Assembly: GCF_002979555.1 (NCBI RefSeq)
Contig: NZ_PCOZ01000026.1
Location: forward strand, 1-43,510
DNA length: 43,510 nucleotides
Direction of reading: 5' to 3'
Source of the DNA: Pseudomonas sp. MYb60
GTDB lineage: Bacteria; Pseudomonadota; Gammaproteobacteria; Pseudomonadales; Pseudomonadaceae
Program-made: the position numbers and the translations under genes
Part shown: piece by piece, positions 7,365 through 14,201 of the stretch
Layout: the number at the start of each line of letters is the position of its first letter
Position numbering within the stretch: position 1 is the first letter of the stretch
Notes under the pieces: generated by a model
Told to the model about the DNA's origin: nothing
The model's input: only the letters and a program-made list of their open reading frames with translations
Database searches by the model: none

Positions 7365-7460
7365 CACCTGTTTACTGCGCGCCCTATCCAATGCGCGCCA
7401 CATGCTGGCAAAATGCCGGTTCTTGCGTGTAGTCGTATTTTGTCTGGAGATGGAAGAACC

Positions 7461-8210
7461 GTGTTCAACGCCCTTAATGCGGAAGATGCTCCGCAGCCAC
7501 CCAAGGTCCTCACCACGCCTCTGGAAATCGCCAGCACCCTGCGGATGCTCCAAGACAGCCATGACCCGCTGATCATCACCTTTCACGAACGCAGCCAGCG
7601 CTTCCAAAGCTACCTGGTGGACGTCGACCGCGACAGCAACACGCTGGTCCTGGACGAAATGATTCCCCGTGACGGCGAGCGCCACCTTGAAAGCGGCGAA
7701 CCGTTTCGTATCGAAGGCTTCCACGACGGCGTACGTGTCGCGTGGGAAAGCAGCGGCGCTTATACCGTCAGCGAAAAAGACGGTCACCGCGTCTACGCCG
7801 GCAGCATGCCCGACGAAGTGGTCTACCATCAGCGCCGCAACGCATTCCGCGCCGCGCTGAAGCTGGCCCAACTGGTCAACATCGAACTGGGCGGCGAGAA
7901 ACTCAAGTTCCCGATCAGCGGCAAGCTGCTGGACATCTCCGCCACCGGCTGCAAATTGCGCTTTGAAGGCGACATCTCCGAACGCCTGCAACTGGGCCAG
8001 GTGTATGACCGCTTCATCGCCGCCCTGCCCTTCGGCAGCATGACCACCTCGGTCGAACTGCGTTACTTGCATTTCGAAGAGAAGATCAACACCACCTTCG
8101 CCGGCGTGCGCTTCCACAACATGAGCGGCCTGGTGCAGCGTCAAGTGGAACGGTTTGTGTACCAGTTGCAACGTGAAGCACGCCGTTTCGACAAAGACGA
8201 CGATTTCTGA
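7461..8210 (+). CDS. flgZ: Flagellar brake protein, c-di-GMP-binding PilZ/YcgR family
   Basis: 249 residues from GTG 7461 (FNALNAEDAPQPPKV after the start), which has GGAAG a few bases upstream; a longer in-frame start at 7413 lacks family support. The N-terminal YcgR domain (about 15-120) is followed by a PilZ domain with both c-di-GMP signatures: RxxxR at R126-R130 in HQRRNAFR, and DxSxxG at D158-G163 in DISATG. YcgR-type proteins slow the flagellar motor when c-di-GMP is high. It is third in flgM-flgN-flgZ, an arrangement known from P. fluorescens, and is followed by a strong terminator. Confidence 0.93.
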   Translation: MFNALNAEDAPQPPKVLTTPLEIASTLRMLQDSHDPLIITFHERSQRFQSYLVDVDRDSNTLVLDEMIPRDGERHLESGEPFRIEGFHDGVRVAWESSGAYTVSEKDGHRVYAGSMPDEVVYHQRRNAFRAALKLAQLVNIELGGEKLKFPISGKLLDISATGCKLRFEGDISERLQLGQVYDRFIAALPFGSMTTSVELRYLHFEEKINTTFAGVRFHNMSGLVQRQVERFVYQLQREARRFDKDDDF

Positions 8211-8230
8211 CACGCATGAATCGCGCTTGA

Positions 8231-8267
8231 AAAAACGGGCGGATCCTGATGGGATCCGCCCGTTTTT
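8231..8267. terminator. Bidirectional terminator between flgZ and the MFS gene
   Basis: AAAAACGGGCGGATCC pairs perfectly with GGATCCGCCCGTTTTT across a 5-nt loop, giving U-tracts in both directions. It serves the convergent flgZ (stop at 8210) and MFS gene (stop at 8272). Confidence 0.92.
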
Positions 8268-8271
8268 GCAT

Positions 8272-9657
8272 TCAGGGACGCGCCCTGCTGAGGTCATGCG
8301 GGTGCTCGTCCGGGTCCGGGTGCTCGGGCGGCGACTCCGTGACCGGCTCATCGGCCACCGGCTCGGGCGCGGGTTCGTCCGGCGGTTCGGGGGTAGCGGT
8401 TTGCATCTGCTCCTGCACCACCTGTTCGTCGACACGCGGGTCGAGCGCCGCCACCAATGGCGAGCTGGACATGCTGTCGGGCATCGCCACGTGATGCAGC
8501 GGCGCGTCGTCGACCTGATGCAGGTTGGTCACGGCCTTGGGGCGGATGCGCCACACCAGGATCAAGGCGCACACACTGAAAAACGCATACAGCATGTGGC
8601 TGCCGAACAGCTTCATCACCACACCGGCCAGCAGCGGCCCCACACTCGCACCGACCCCGTAAGTCACCAGCAACATGGCCGTGAGCGAGACGCGGCGGTC
8701 ACCTTCCACATGGTCATTGGAGAACGCGACGGCCAGCGGATAGAGACAGAACTGCACCAGCGAACACAGGAACCCGGCCGCAAACAGCACCTCCAGGGGC
8801 ACCTGAGTCAGCACCGCCAGCGGCAACGCAGCCACCGCCAGGCACAGGGCAAAGCAACGAATCAGCAGCGCCCGGTCGTAGCGGTCCGACAACCAGCCCA
8901 GCGGCCACTGCACCAGCAGGCCGGCAAAGATGCAGCTACCCATGAACAGACCAACCTGCTCGGTGCTCAGGCCCTGCTGCGCCGCATAGAGGGGCGCCAG
9001 GCCATAGAACGAGCCCACGATCAGCCCCGCCCCTAATACCGTACTGAGCGACTGCGGCACGCGCTTGATAAAGAAGCGCGGTTCCATCGGCGCCGGGTGC
9101 AAGGGCGCCGGGTGAATACGCCGGGTCATGGCCACAGGCACCAGGCACAGGGCGAAGCACAGCGCGACCAGCATCAGCAATTCGAGACCGAGCTCGGGAT
9201 GCATGACCAGGATCAACTGACCCAGCACCAAGCCCAGGTACGACGCAATCATGTAGCCGCTGAACACCAGGCCGCGCTGCTTGGCATCCGCCTGCTCATT
9301 GAGCCAACTTTCGATGACCATGTACTGGCACATCATCCCGAGGCCCACGATCATCCGCAGCACAATCCAGGCTGGGAGCCAGTTGATCAACCCGTGGCCC
9401 AGCACGGCGGCACCGACAATGCCGGCGCAGGTCGCATAGGCACGGATATGCCCGACACGGGCGATCAGGCGGTGCCCGATTTTGCCACCCAGCACCAGGC
9501 CAAAGTAGTTGGCCGCCATCAACGCACCCACCCACAGGCTGTCGACGTGGTCGGCCGCCAAGCGCAGGGCCAGGTAGGTACTGAGCAGGCCGGAGCCGAT
9601 CAGCATCATCAAGGAGGCGAAATAAAGGGCTCGAAAAGATTTCCAGATCTGGCGCAT
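8272..9657 (-). CDS. MFS permease, YcaD-like, with acidic/proline-rich C-terminal tail
   Basis: 461 residues from ATG 9657 (MRQIWKSFRALYFASLMML); the reading frame is open further upstream but without membrane or family features. The protein shows about 12 hydrophobic helices in the major-facilitator pattern (for example LWVGALMAANYFGLVLGGK with the loop GHRLIARVG, then LGWLSDRYDRALLIR in the central loop). Substrate unknown. After the last helix the tail (about 395-461) becomes polar and then strongly Pro/Glu/Asp rich (PEPPDEPAPEPVADEP, PPEHPDPDEHPHD). The gene is convergent with flgZ and shares its terminator. Confidence 0.85.
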   Translation of the reverse strand: MRQIWKSFRALYFASLMMLIGSGLLSTYLALRLAADHVDSLWVGALMAANYFGLVLGGKIGHRLIARVGHIRAYATCAGIVGAAVLGHGLINWLPAWIVLRMIVGLGMMCQYMVIESWLNEQADAKQRGLVFSGYMIASYLGLVLGQLILVMHPELGLELLMLVALCFALCLVPVAMTRRIHPAPLHPAPMEPRFFIKRVPQSLSTVLGAGLIVGSFYGLAPLYAAQQGLSTEQVGLFMGSCIFAGLLVQWPLGWLSDRYDRALLIRCFALCLAVAALPLAVLTQVPLEVLFAAGFLCSLVQFCLYPLAVAFSNDHVEGDRRVSLTAMLLVTYGVGASVGPLLAGVVMKLFGSHMLYAFFSVCALILVWRIRPKAVTNLHQVDDAPLHHVAMPDSMSSSPLVAALDPRVDEQVVQEQMQTATPEPPDEPAPEPVADEPVTESPPEHPDPDEHPHDLSRARP

Positions 9658-9884
9658 CGGCGTTCCGAGCGGCTCCTTGCGGTGAGAGACGGGGCTATCG
9701 GCATGATAGTCCGGGGTGGACGGATCCGGACAGGCGGTACAGGCATTTTCCGGGGAATATTTTGCTTCACTGCTCAGACGTCGCCTGGCCAGTGACGAGG
9801 TACACCCGTGGAATAAATACCCTGCGCACCTGCTGTGAACCCTGAACACCGGCAAGGTTCGACCCGTGACTGAAAAACACCCAC

Positions 9885-9921
9885 AAAAAAGCCCCGCGCA
9901 GATTGCTCCGCGCAGGGCTTT
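9885..9921 (-). terminator. Terminator of tRNA-Arg(CCT)
   Basis: On the minus strand AAAGCCCTGCGCGG and a loop pair with CTGCGCGGGGCTTTTTT. It starts 5 bp after the encoded CCA end of the tRNA. Confidence 0.85.
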
Positions 9922-9926
9922 GGATC

Positions 9927-10003
9927 TGGTGTCCCAGGGCCGGTTCGAACGGCCAACCTTCCCCTTAGGAGGGGGATGCTCTATCCAATTGAGCTACTGG
10001 GAC
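9927..10003 (-). tRNA. tRNA-Arg(CCT)
   Basis: 77 nt with encoded CCA. Acceptor GTCCCAG pairs with CTGGGAC; the T loop GTTCGAA is present. Anticodon stem TCCCC/GGGGA encloses the loop CTCCTAA, giving anticodon CCT, which reads AGG. Confidence 0.95.
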
Positions 10004-10108
10004 AAATGACAGCCATCGGCCAGTGGGCAGCGATGGACGGCGTGCATGTTAACCACCGGGTCGGGTTTTGTCATGTCGTCCGTAGGCTTTTTGAGTGTAG
10101 GCCGATCC

Positions 10109-10166
10109 TTGCACGATCCTGCGCAGCTTTACCCCGCAAACACGGGCTTGCGGCGCGATCGTGCAA
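10109..10166. repeat. Nested inverted repeats, 58 bp
   Basis: Outer arms TTGCACGATC (10109-10118) and GATCGTGCAA (10157-10166) are perfect. Inside lie CCGCAA (10134-10139) and TTGCGG (10148-10153), with GCG/CGC able to extend the outer stem. It lies between tRNA-Arg and the sigma-54 promoter for two small proteins. Its function is unknown; it lacks a T-run on either strand, so it is not a typical terminator. Confidence 0.6.
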
Positions 10167-10257
10167 AATGCACTCCCCCAGAATGCCATCATTGCAAATT
10201 GCAACCAGGACGACTTTTAAAGTAGACTCAAACCATTGATTTTATTGAAATAAAAGA

Positions 10258-10274
10258 TTGGCACGACACCTGCA
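10258..10274 (+). promoter_or_regulatory. Sigma-54-type promoter before two small membrane proteins
   Basis: The sequence TTGGCACGACACCTGCA has GG and GC spaced by 10 nt and matches TTGGCACG-N4-TTGCA except for C in place of one T. It lies 52 bp before the ATG at 10326, a normal leader length. The activator is unknown. Confidence 0.7.
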
Positions 10275-10325
10275 ATAGTTCTCTAGCAACCCATCCAGCC
10301 ACGGCGTTAAGCGGAGAACATGACC

Positions 10326-10553
10326 ATGAACAGTGCCCTTCTGTTAGCCCTTAACACCGTAGCTTTGGCTGCATTGGTGACGTTTCATTTTCAATCCACC
10401 GGCAGCAACGACCCTGCGCAGATCAGCCAGGCCGTGCCGCACCATTTGCAACAACGCCCGCAACTGGCGGTGATGACGCCCACTGCGCAATCGCCGGTAC
10501 GCCTGACCCAAGGCACCCAGACTGCTCCTGCAACTGAACACTGGGTATTCTGA
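10326..10553 (+). CDS. Small single-helix membrane/exported protein
   Basis: 75 residues from ATG 10326 (MNSALLLALNTVALAALVTF); GGAG lies 9 nt upstream, whereas the ATG at 10320 would be only 3 nt from it. One hydrophobic helix at residues 2-20 is followed by a polar, Gln/Pro/Thr-rich tail (QRPQLAVMTPTAQSPVRLT). The helix may be an uncleaved anchor or a signal sequence. I recognise no family. It is followed 11 bp later by a second small membrane protein and preceded by a sigma-54-type promoter, so the two probably form an operon. The shared promoter and the good ribosome sites are why I call it real. Confidence 0.65.
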   Translation: MNSALLLALNTVALAALVTFHFQSTGSNDPAQISQAVPHHLQQRPQLAVMTPTAQSPVRLTQGTQTAPATEHWVF

Positions 10554-10564
10554 GGAATCCTCCC

Positions 10565-10744
10565 ATGAGCAAATCTGCCTGGCTGTTTTTGTGCCTGACC
10601 GTGGTCACCACCCTCGCGGGCTTGAGCGCCACGTCACCCGATGCCCAGACCAGCGCATTCGTGGCCACCGGCGTCACCGCCAGCCTGTTTCTGTTCACCC
10701 TCATCAAGGGTCGTCGGATTAAATTCGATCCGGTCCTGCGCTAA
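10565..10744 (+). CDS. 59-residue protein with two membrane helices
   Basis: Translation from ATG 10565 gives MSKSAWLFLCLTVVTTLAGL, a polar turn (SATSPDAQTS), then a second helix (AFVATGVTASLFLFTLI) and a basic end (KGRRIKFDPVLR) before TAA. AGGA sits 8 nt upstream. The positive end after helix 2 suggests that both termini are cytoplasmic. It starts 11 bp after the preceding small gene and looks co-transcribed with it. No family is recognised. The clean two-helix topology and ribosome site argue for a real gene despite its size. Confidence 0.65.
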   Translation: MSKSAWLFLCLTVVTTLAGLSATSPDAQTSAFVATGVTASLFLFTLIKGRRIKFDPVLR

Positions 10745-10784
10745 ATCCCCTCGCCCTACCTTATGTCGGCTGGACTCGCCAATC

Positions 10785-10824
10785 GGCAATTTGCCACTAG
10801 TCTTAAAACTAAGGGCAAAATGCC
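10785..10824. promoter_or_regulatory. Two candidate AmrZ operators
   Basis: GGCAATTTGCC (10785-10795) and GGCAAAATGCC (10814-10824) share the pattern GGCA-N3-TGCC, with starts 29 bp apart. Known AmrZ sites are of the TGGCAAAACGCC type, and AmrZ represses its own gene in P. aeruginosa. The sites are 300-340 bp upstream of amrZ and just after the small two-helix gene. Confidence 0.5.
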
Positions 10825-11041
10825 ATAGTGCGCTACGATAGACAGCCTAAAAGCCAGTTGCGGCCTTTACTTACGGGAAGTTCCCTCGCGCTACGGCGCG
10901 CGATGAAGATTTCCAACCAGTCCGCAAAAATGCAAAACAGTGCTGGCATAAAGCCTTTAGGCAGTTCAATATTTGTCACAGAATTGACGCCAAGGAACCG
11001 GCAAATCTGAGGCATGATGCGGCCTCTTTGCAATTCAGGTT

Positions 11042-11067
11042 GAACTTTGGTCGTGAGCCTTGTCTTA
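11042..11067 (+). promoter_or_regulatory. Possible AlgU (sigma-22) promoter of amrZ
   Basis: GAACTT (11042-11047), 15 nt, TCTTA resembles the AlgU consensus GAACTT-N16/17-TCTGA, with a spacer at least 1 nt shorter. amrZ is AlgU-dependent in P. aeruginosa, which favours it. The rest of 10825-11126 is a leader-like stretch with no gene; it ends in the palindrome TAACCGGTTA (11112-11121). Confidence 0.3.
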
Positions 11068-11126
11068 ACACTCATCGCTTGCGGCCAATTCCAAAAACCG
11101 CTCCCCTGAACTAACCGGTTAAATAT

Positions 11127-11453
11127 ATGCGCCCATTGAAACAGGCAATTTATTCCAGCCGTACGGCTGACAAGTTCGTCGTACGTCTGCCAGACGGAAT
11201 GCGGGAACGCATTGCCGAGGTGGCTCGCAATCATCACCGCAGCATGAACTCCGAAATCATCGCGCGCCTGGAGCAAAGCCTTATTCAGGAAGGTGCGTTG
11301 GGCGACGAGTTGAGCATGCGCCTGGACAGCCCTGAGCTGTCACTGCACGAACGCGAACTGCTGCAGCGTTTTCGTCAGCTTTCCCACCGCCAGCAAAATG
11401 CTCTCGTCTCGCTCATCGCGCACGACGTCGAGGCGGCCGCAGAAGCCAATTGA
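11127..11453 (+). CDS. amrZ: Ribbon-helix-helix transcription regulator AmrZ (AlgZ)
   Basis: 108 residues. AmrZ is a tetrameric Arc-type regulator that controls flagellar genes, alginate and other exopolysaccharides and c-di-GMP turnover. The short flexible N-terminus (MRPLKQAIYSSRTAD) is followed by the ribbon-helix-helix (about 16-62). The DNA-contacting strand is KFVVRLPDGMRE, with K16 and R20 matching K18 and R22 of P. aeruginosa AmrZ, whose N-terminus is two residues longer. NHHRSMNSEIIARLEQSL follows. The C-terminal tetramerisation part (SPELSLHERELLQRFRQLSHRQQNALVSLI) is well conserved. No good Shine-Dalgarno precedes the ATG; a 10-bp palindrome lies there instead. Confidence 0.96.
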   Translation: MRPLKQAIYSSRTADKFVVRLPDGMRERIAEVARNHHRSMNSEIIARLEQSLIQEGALGDELSMRLDSPELSLHERELLQRFRQLSHRQQNALVSLIAHDVEAAAEAN

Positions 11454-11470
11454 GTTAGAAATGAAAGCCG

Positions 11471-11497
11471 AAGCCAGCCTAGCGCTGGCTTTTTTTT
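11471..11497 (+). terminator. Terminator of amrZ
   Basis: AAGCCAGC and GCTGGCTT flank a 5-nt loop, and the right arm runs into eight T. It starts 17 bp after the amrZ stop. Confidence 0.92.
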
Positions 11498-11522
11498 GCG
11501 CGCAATTTGGGAGGCGCAGAGA

Positions 11523-11550
11523 TAGGGGGGGGGCAAGCTGCCCCCCCCTA
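11523..11550. repeat. G9/C8 dyad between amrZ and mgtE
   Basis: TA plus nine G, CAAGCTG, eight C plus TA forms an almost perfect hairpin. It lies between the convergent amrZ terminator and the mgtE stop. It may close mgtE, though no T-run follows on the minus strand, and its core resembles a degenerate copy of the REP palindromes elsewhere in the window. Confidence 0.5.
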
Positions 11551-11558
11551 GAATGGGA

Positions 11559-13001
11559 TCAAAGCAGGAAGATGGTTGCCAGGCCCAGGAAGATGAAGAA
11601 GCCGCCGCTGTCGGTCATGGCCGTGATCATCACACTGGCTCCCATGGCCGGATCTCGCCCCAGGCGTGCCAGGGTCATGGGGATCAACACCCCCATCAGC
11701 GCAGCGAGGAGCAGGTTGAGGGTCATGGCTGCCGTCATCACAACGCCCAGCGACCAACTGCCATACAGCAAGTAGGCCACCACCCCGATCACGCCACCCC
11801 ACACCAGGCCGTTGATAAGGCCAACGGCAAGCTCTTTGCGCAGCAAGCGCGATGAGTTGGCCGTGCTCACCTGGTCCAGCGCCATGGCGCGCACGATCAT
11901 GGTAATCGTCTGGTTACCTGAGTTGCCGCCGATACCGGCCACAATCGGCATCAATGCGGCCAGCGCCACCAGCTTCTCGATCGAGCCTTCGAACAAGCCA
12001 ATCACCCGCGAAGCAATGAACGCAGTGATCAGGTTGACGGCCAACCAGGCCCAACGGTTACGCAGTGAACGCCAGACCGAAGCAAAGATGTCTTCCTCTT
12101 CACGCAGACCCGCCATGTTGAGGACTTCGGTTTCACTCTCTTCACGAATCAAGTCGACGATTTCGTCGATGGTCAAACGGCCGATCAGCTTGCCGTTCTT
12201 GTCGACCACCGGTGCCGAGATCAAGTCATAACGCTCGAACGCCTGGGCTGCTTCATAAGCATCTTCGTCGGGGTGAAAACTCACCGTGTCGCTGGCCATC
12301 AGGTCGGCGACCTTCTTGTCCGGATCGTTGACCAGCAACCGCTTGATCGGCAGCACGCCCTTGAGAATGCCCTCGTAGTCGACCACGAACAGCTTGTCGG
12401 TGTGGCCCGGCAATTCCTTCAGGCGGCGCAGGTAGCGCAATACCACTTCGAGGCTGACGTCTTCGCGGATGGTGACCATCTCGAAGTCCATCAGTGCGCC
12501 GACCTGATCCTCGTCATAGGACAACGCGGAGCGGACTCGCTCACGCTGCTGGCCGTCGAGAGCCTCCATCAGCTCGTGTACAACGTCTCGCGGCAGCTCA
12601 GGGGCCAGGTCAGCGAGTTCGTCGGCGTCCATCTCCTTGGCGGCCGCCAGGAGTTCGTGATCGTCCATGTCGGCGATCAGGGTTTCTCGGACCGAGTCAG
12701 ATACTTCGAGGAGGATGTCGCCGTCGCGGTCGGCCTTGACCAACTGCCAGAGGGTCAGTCGATCATCGAGCGGCAAGGCTTCGAGAATGTAGGCAACGTC
12801 GGCAGAGTGCAAATCGTCGAGCTTGCGTTGCAGCTCAACGAGGTTTTGCCGATGGACCAGGTTTTCAACCAGGTTGTTGTTCGGACCATCCTGGCGGTGC
12901 GTGAGGTCTTCGACCACGCGTTGGCGCTGCAGCAACTCGATGACTTGCGCCAGGCGATCCTGCAGGCTTTCTTGAGTTTTCTTTACTTCTACTTCGGTCA
13001 T
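11559..13001 (-). CDS. mgtE: Magnesium transporter MgtE
   Basis: 480 residues from ATG 13001 (MTEVEVKKTQESLQDRLAQ); GGAG lies 7 nt upstream, and the in-frame ATG 30 bp earlier is less well placed. MgtE is a homodimeric Mg2+ channel gated by cytosolic Mg2+. The N-terminal superhelical domain (about 30-150, with LHSADVAYILEALPLDDRL and ADELADLAPELPRDVV) is followed by a CBS pair (about 155-285) and five membrane helices in the C-terminal third. GIGGNSGNQTITMIVRAMAL is the conserved pore segment. Acidic residues fill the N and CBS domains, as expected for Mg2+ sensing. I see no Mg2+ riboswitch in 13002-13300, only a short hairpin at 13116-13130. Confidence 0.95.
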   Translation of the reverse strand: MTEVEVKKTQESLQDRLAQVIELLQRQRVVEDLTHRQDGPNNNLVENLVHRQNLVELQRKLDDLHSADVAYILEALPLDDRLTLWQLVKADRDGDILLEVSDSVRETLIADMDDHELLAAAKEMDADELADLAPELPRDVVHELMEALDGQQRERVRSALSYDEDQVGALMDFEMVTIREDVSLEVVLRYLRRLKELPGHTDKLFVVDYEGILKGVLPIKRLLVNDPDKKVADLMASDTVSFHPDEDAYEAAQAFERYDLISAPVVDKNGKLIGRLTIDEIVDLIREESETEVLNMAGLREEEDIFASVWRSLRNRWAWLAVNLITAFIASRVIGLFEGSIEKLVALAALMPIVAGIGGNSGNQTITMIVRAMALDQVSTANSSRLLRKELAVGLINGLVWGGVIGVVAYLLYGSWSLGVVMTAAMTLNLLLAALMGVLIPMTLARLGRDPAMGASVMITAMTDSGGFFIFLGLATIFLL

Positions 13002-13306
13002 AGGCGAACTCCACTCCCAGCAGCGGGGCACGCCGGAAGGATCAATCAGTCAATTCATGATTGGTAAAACGGGGTACTGAGTAACTACTGGGTAAGTCCA
13101 TGGAGGTATTCCACAAGCCCCGGCGGGGCTGACGGGCGCAATGATACACGCTGCGCGCGCTTTAAACGTTAAAAAACTGGAAAGAACAAGCGCTTGCGAG
13201 CAAAAGCTGAGCAACGCCTGCATCTATGGACTGCGACGACGCAGCCCGGAAGGAAAACACATCAAACGTCGAAGCAGGGATAAATCCTACCCAAACCCCA
13301 GACGGC

Positions 13307-13333
13307 AAAAAGCCCGCACTAGGCGGGCTTTTT
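13307..13333 (-). terminator. Terminator of the tRNA-Arg/tRNA-Ser array
   Basis: AAAAAGCCCGC pairs with GCGGGCTTTTT across a short loop, 7 bp beyond the second tRNA-Arg(ACG) on the minus strand. Confidence 0.88.
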
Positions 13334-13340
13334 GTTTGTA

Positions 13341-13417
13341 TGGTGCACTCGACAGGATTCGAACCTGTGACCGCTCGGTTCGTAGCCGAGTACTCTATCC
13401 AGCTGAGCTACGAGTGC
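13341..13417 (-). tRNA. tRNA-Arg(ACG), copy 2
   Basis: 77 nt with encoded CCA. Acceptor GCACTCG/CGAGTGC; anticodon stem CTCGG/CCGAG around loop CTACGAA, anticodon ACG. Identical in sequence to the copy at 13490-13566. Confidence 0.97.
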
Positions 13418-13489
13418 AGATTGTGTTTTTAGACCAGATCACAACTGGTTGAAGCCGAATCACCTGCATTGCTGCAACTGACTCTTAAA

Positions 13490-13566
13490 TGGTGCACTCG
13501 ACAGGATTCGAACCTGTGACCGCTCGGTTCGTAGCCGAGTACTCTATCCAGCTGAGCTACGAGTGC
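13490..13566 (-). tRNA. tRNA-Arg(ACG), copy 1
   Basis: Same 77 nt as the downstream copy, 72 bp away. The duplication covers the mature tRNA only; the flanks differ. It follows tRNA-Ser in the same direction and is probably co-transcribed with it. Confidence 0.97.
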
Positions 13567-13674
13567 ATTTGTTGCCGCGCATTATAGGCCGTTCAATCTC
13601 TATGTAAAGCTATTTTTTCGTTTATTTTCAACAACTTAACGAAAAAACCAGATTGCAACGTACTAAGCAAATAA

Positions 13675-13765
13675 TGGCGGAGAACGGGGGATTCGAACCC
13701 CCGACACCCTTTTGAGGTGTACTCCCTTAGCAGGGGAGCGCCTTCGGCCACTCGGCCAGCTCTCC
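13675..13765 (-). tRNA. tRNA-Ser(GCT)
   Basis: 91 nt with encoded CCA and a long variable arm, as for serine tRNAs. Acceptor GGAGAGC; anticodon loop CTGCTAA, anticodon GCT, reading AGC/AGU. It lies downstream of rsmA on the same strand. Confidence 0.96.
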
Positions 13766-13827
13766 GCAACACGGGGCGTATATTAACCACGTTCATCCCC
13801 GTTTGCAAACATAAAAAACGATAAAAA

Positions 13828-14016
13828 TTAAAGGCTTGGTTCTTCGTCCTTCTCTTTCTTGATCCGCAGGTAGATTTCCTCGCGGTGTACCGCTACCTCT
13901 TTTGGAGCATTAACCCCAATACGCACTTGATTGCCTTTGACGCCGAGCACCGTCACGGTGATTTCGCCATCACCGATAATCAGGCTTTCTGCGCAACGAC
14001 GAGTCAGAATCAGCAT
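13828..14016 (-). CDS. rsmA: Carbon storage/secondary metabolism regulator RsmA (CsrA family)
   Basis: 62 residues from ATG 14016 (MLILTRRCAESLIIGDGEI), with GGAGA 6 nt upstream; the in-frame ATG at 14034 would bury that site. RsmA dimers bind GGA motifs in mRNA leaders and block translation of secretion, biofilm and secondary-metabolism genes, and are themselves titrated by RsmX/Y/Z RNAs. The five-strand core, the RNA-contacting R6-R7 (TRR) and the VHREEI segment with the conserved Arg near position 44 are intact. The C-terminal helix ends in an acidic tail (KKEKDEEPSL). The lysC-rsmA-tRNA-Ser order is the usual one for the rsmA locus of pseudomonads. Confidence 0.97.
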   Translation of the reverse strand: MLILTRRCAESLIIGDGEITVTVLGVKGNQVRIGVNAPKEVAVHREEIYLRIKKEKDEEPSL

Positions 14017-14157
14017 GCCTTTCTCCTCACGCATTTCAGTTCAGGAACAACAGTCTGCAAAAAAATGGCCGTCGGCCCATGACCCAAGAGCCATAGTCCT
14101 ACCCGCCTAAGTATTGTCGAGCGCGCGCAAAAGAACAGGTCCTACGCGTGCGCCCTA

Positions 14158-14190
14158 CAAAAAAAGAAAGGCGCGGATATCCGCGCCTTC
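14158..14190 (-). terminator. Terminator of lysC
   Basis: The stem AAGGCGCGGAT/ATCCGCGCCTT has almost no loop and is followed on the minus strand by TCTTTTTTT. It lies 12 bp beyond the lysC stop and separates lysC from rsmA. Confidence 0.85.
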
Positions 14191-14201
14191 CAGGCCTTGC
14201 A

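Noticed and set aside
10990..11020. hrp box starting at GGAACC near 10995
   Set aside because: No CCAC follows at 15-16 nt.
13341..13765. Integrative element at the tRNA cluster
   Set aside because: No integrase, no duplicated 3' tRNA fragment and no foreign-looking genes lie next to the tRNAs.
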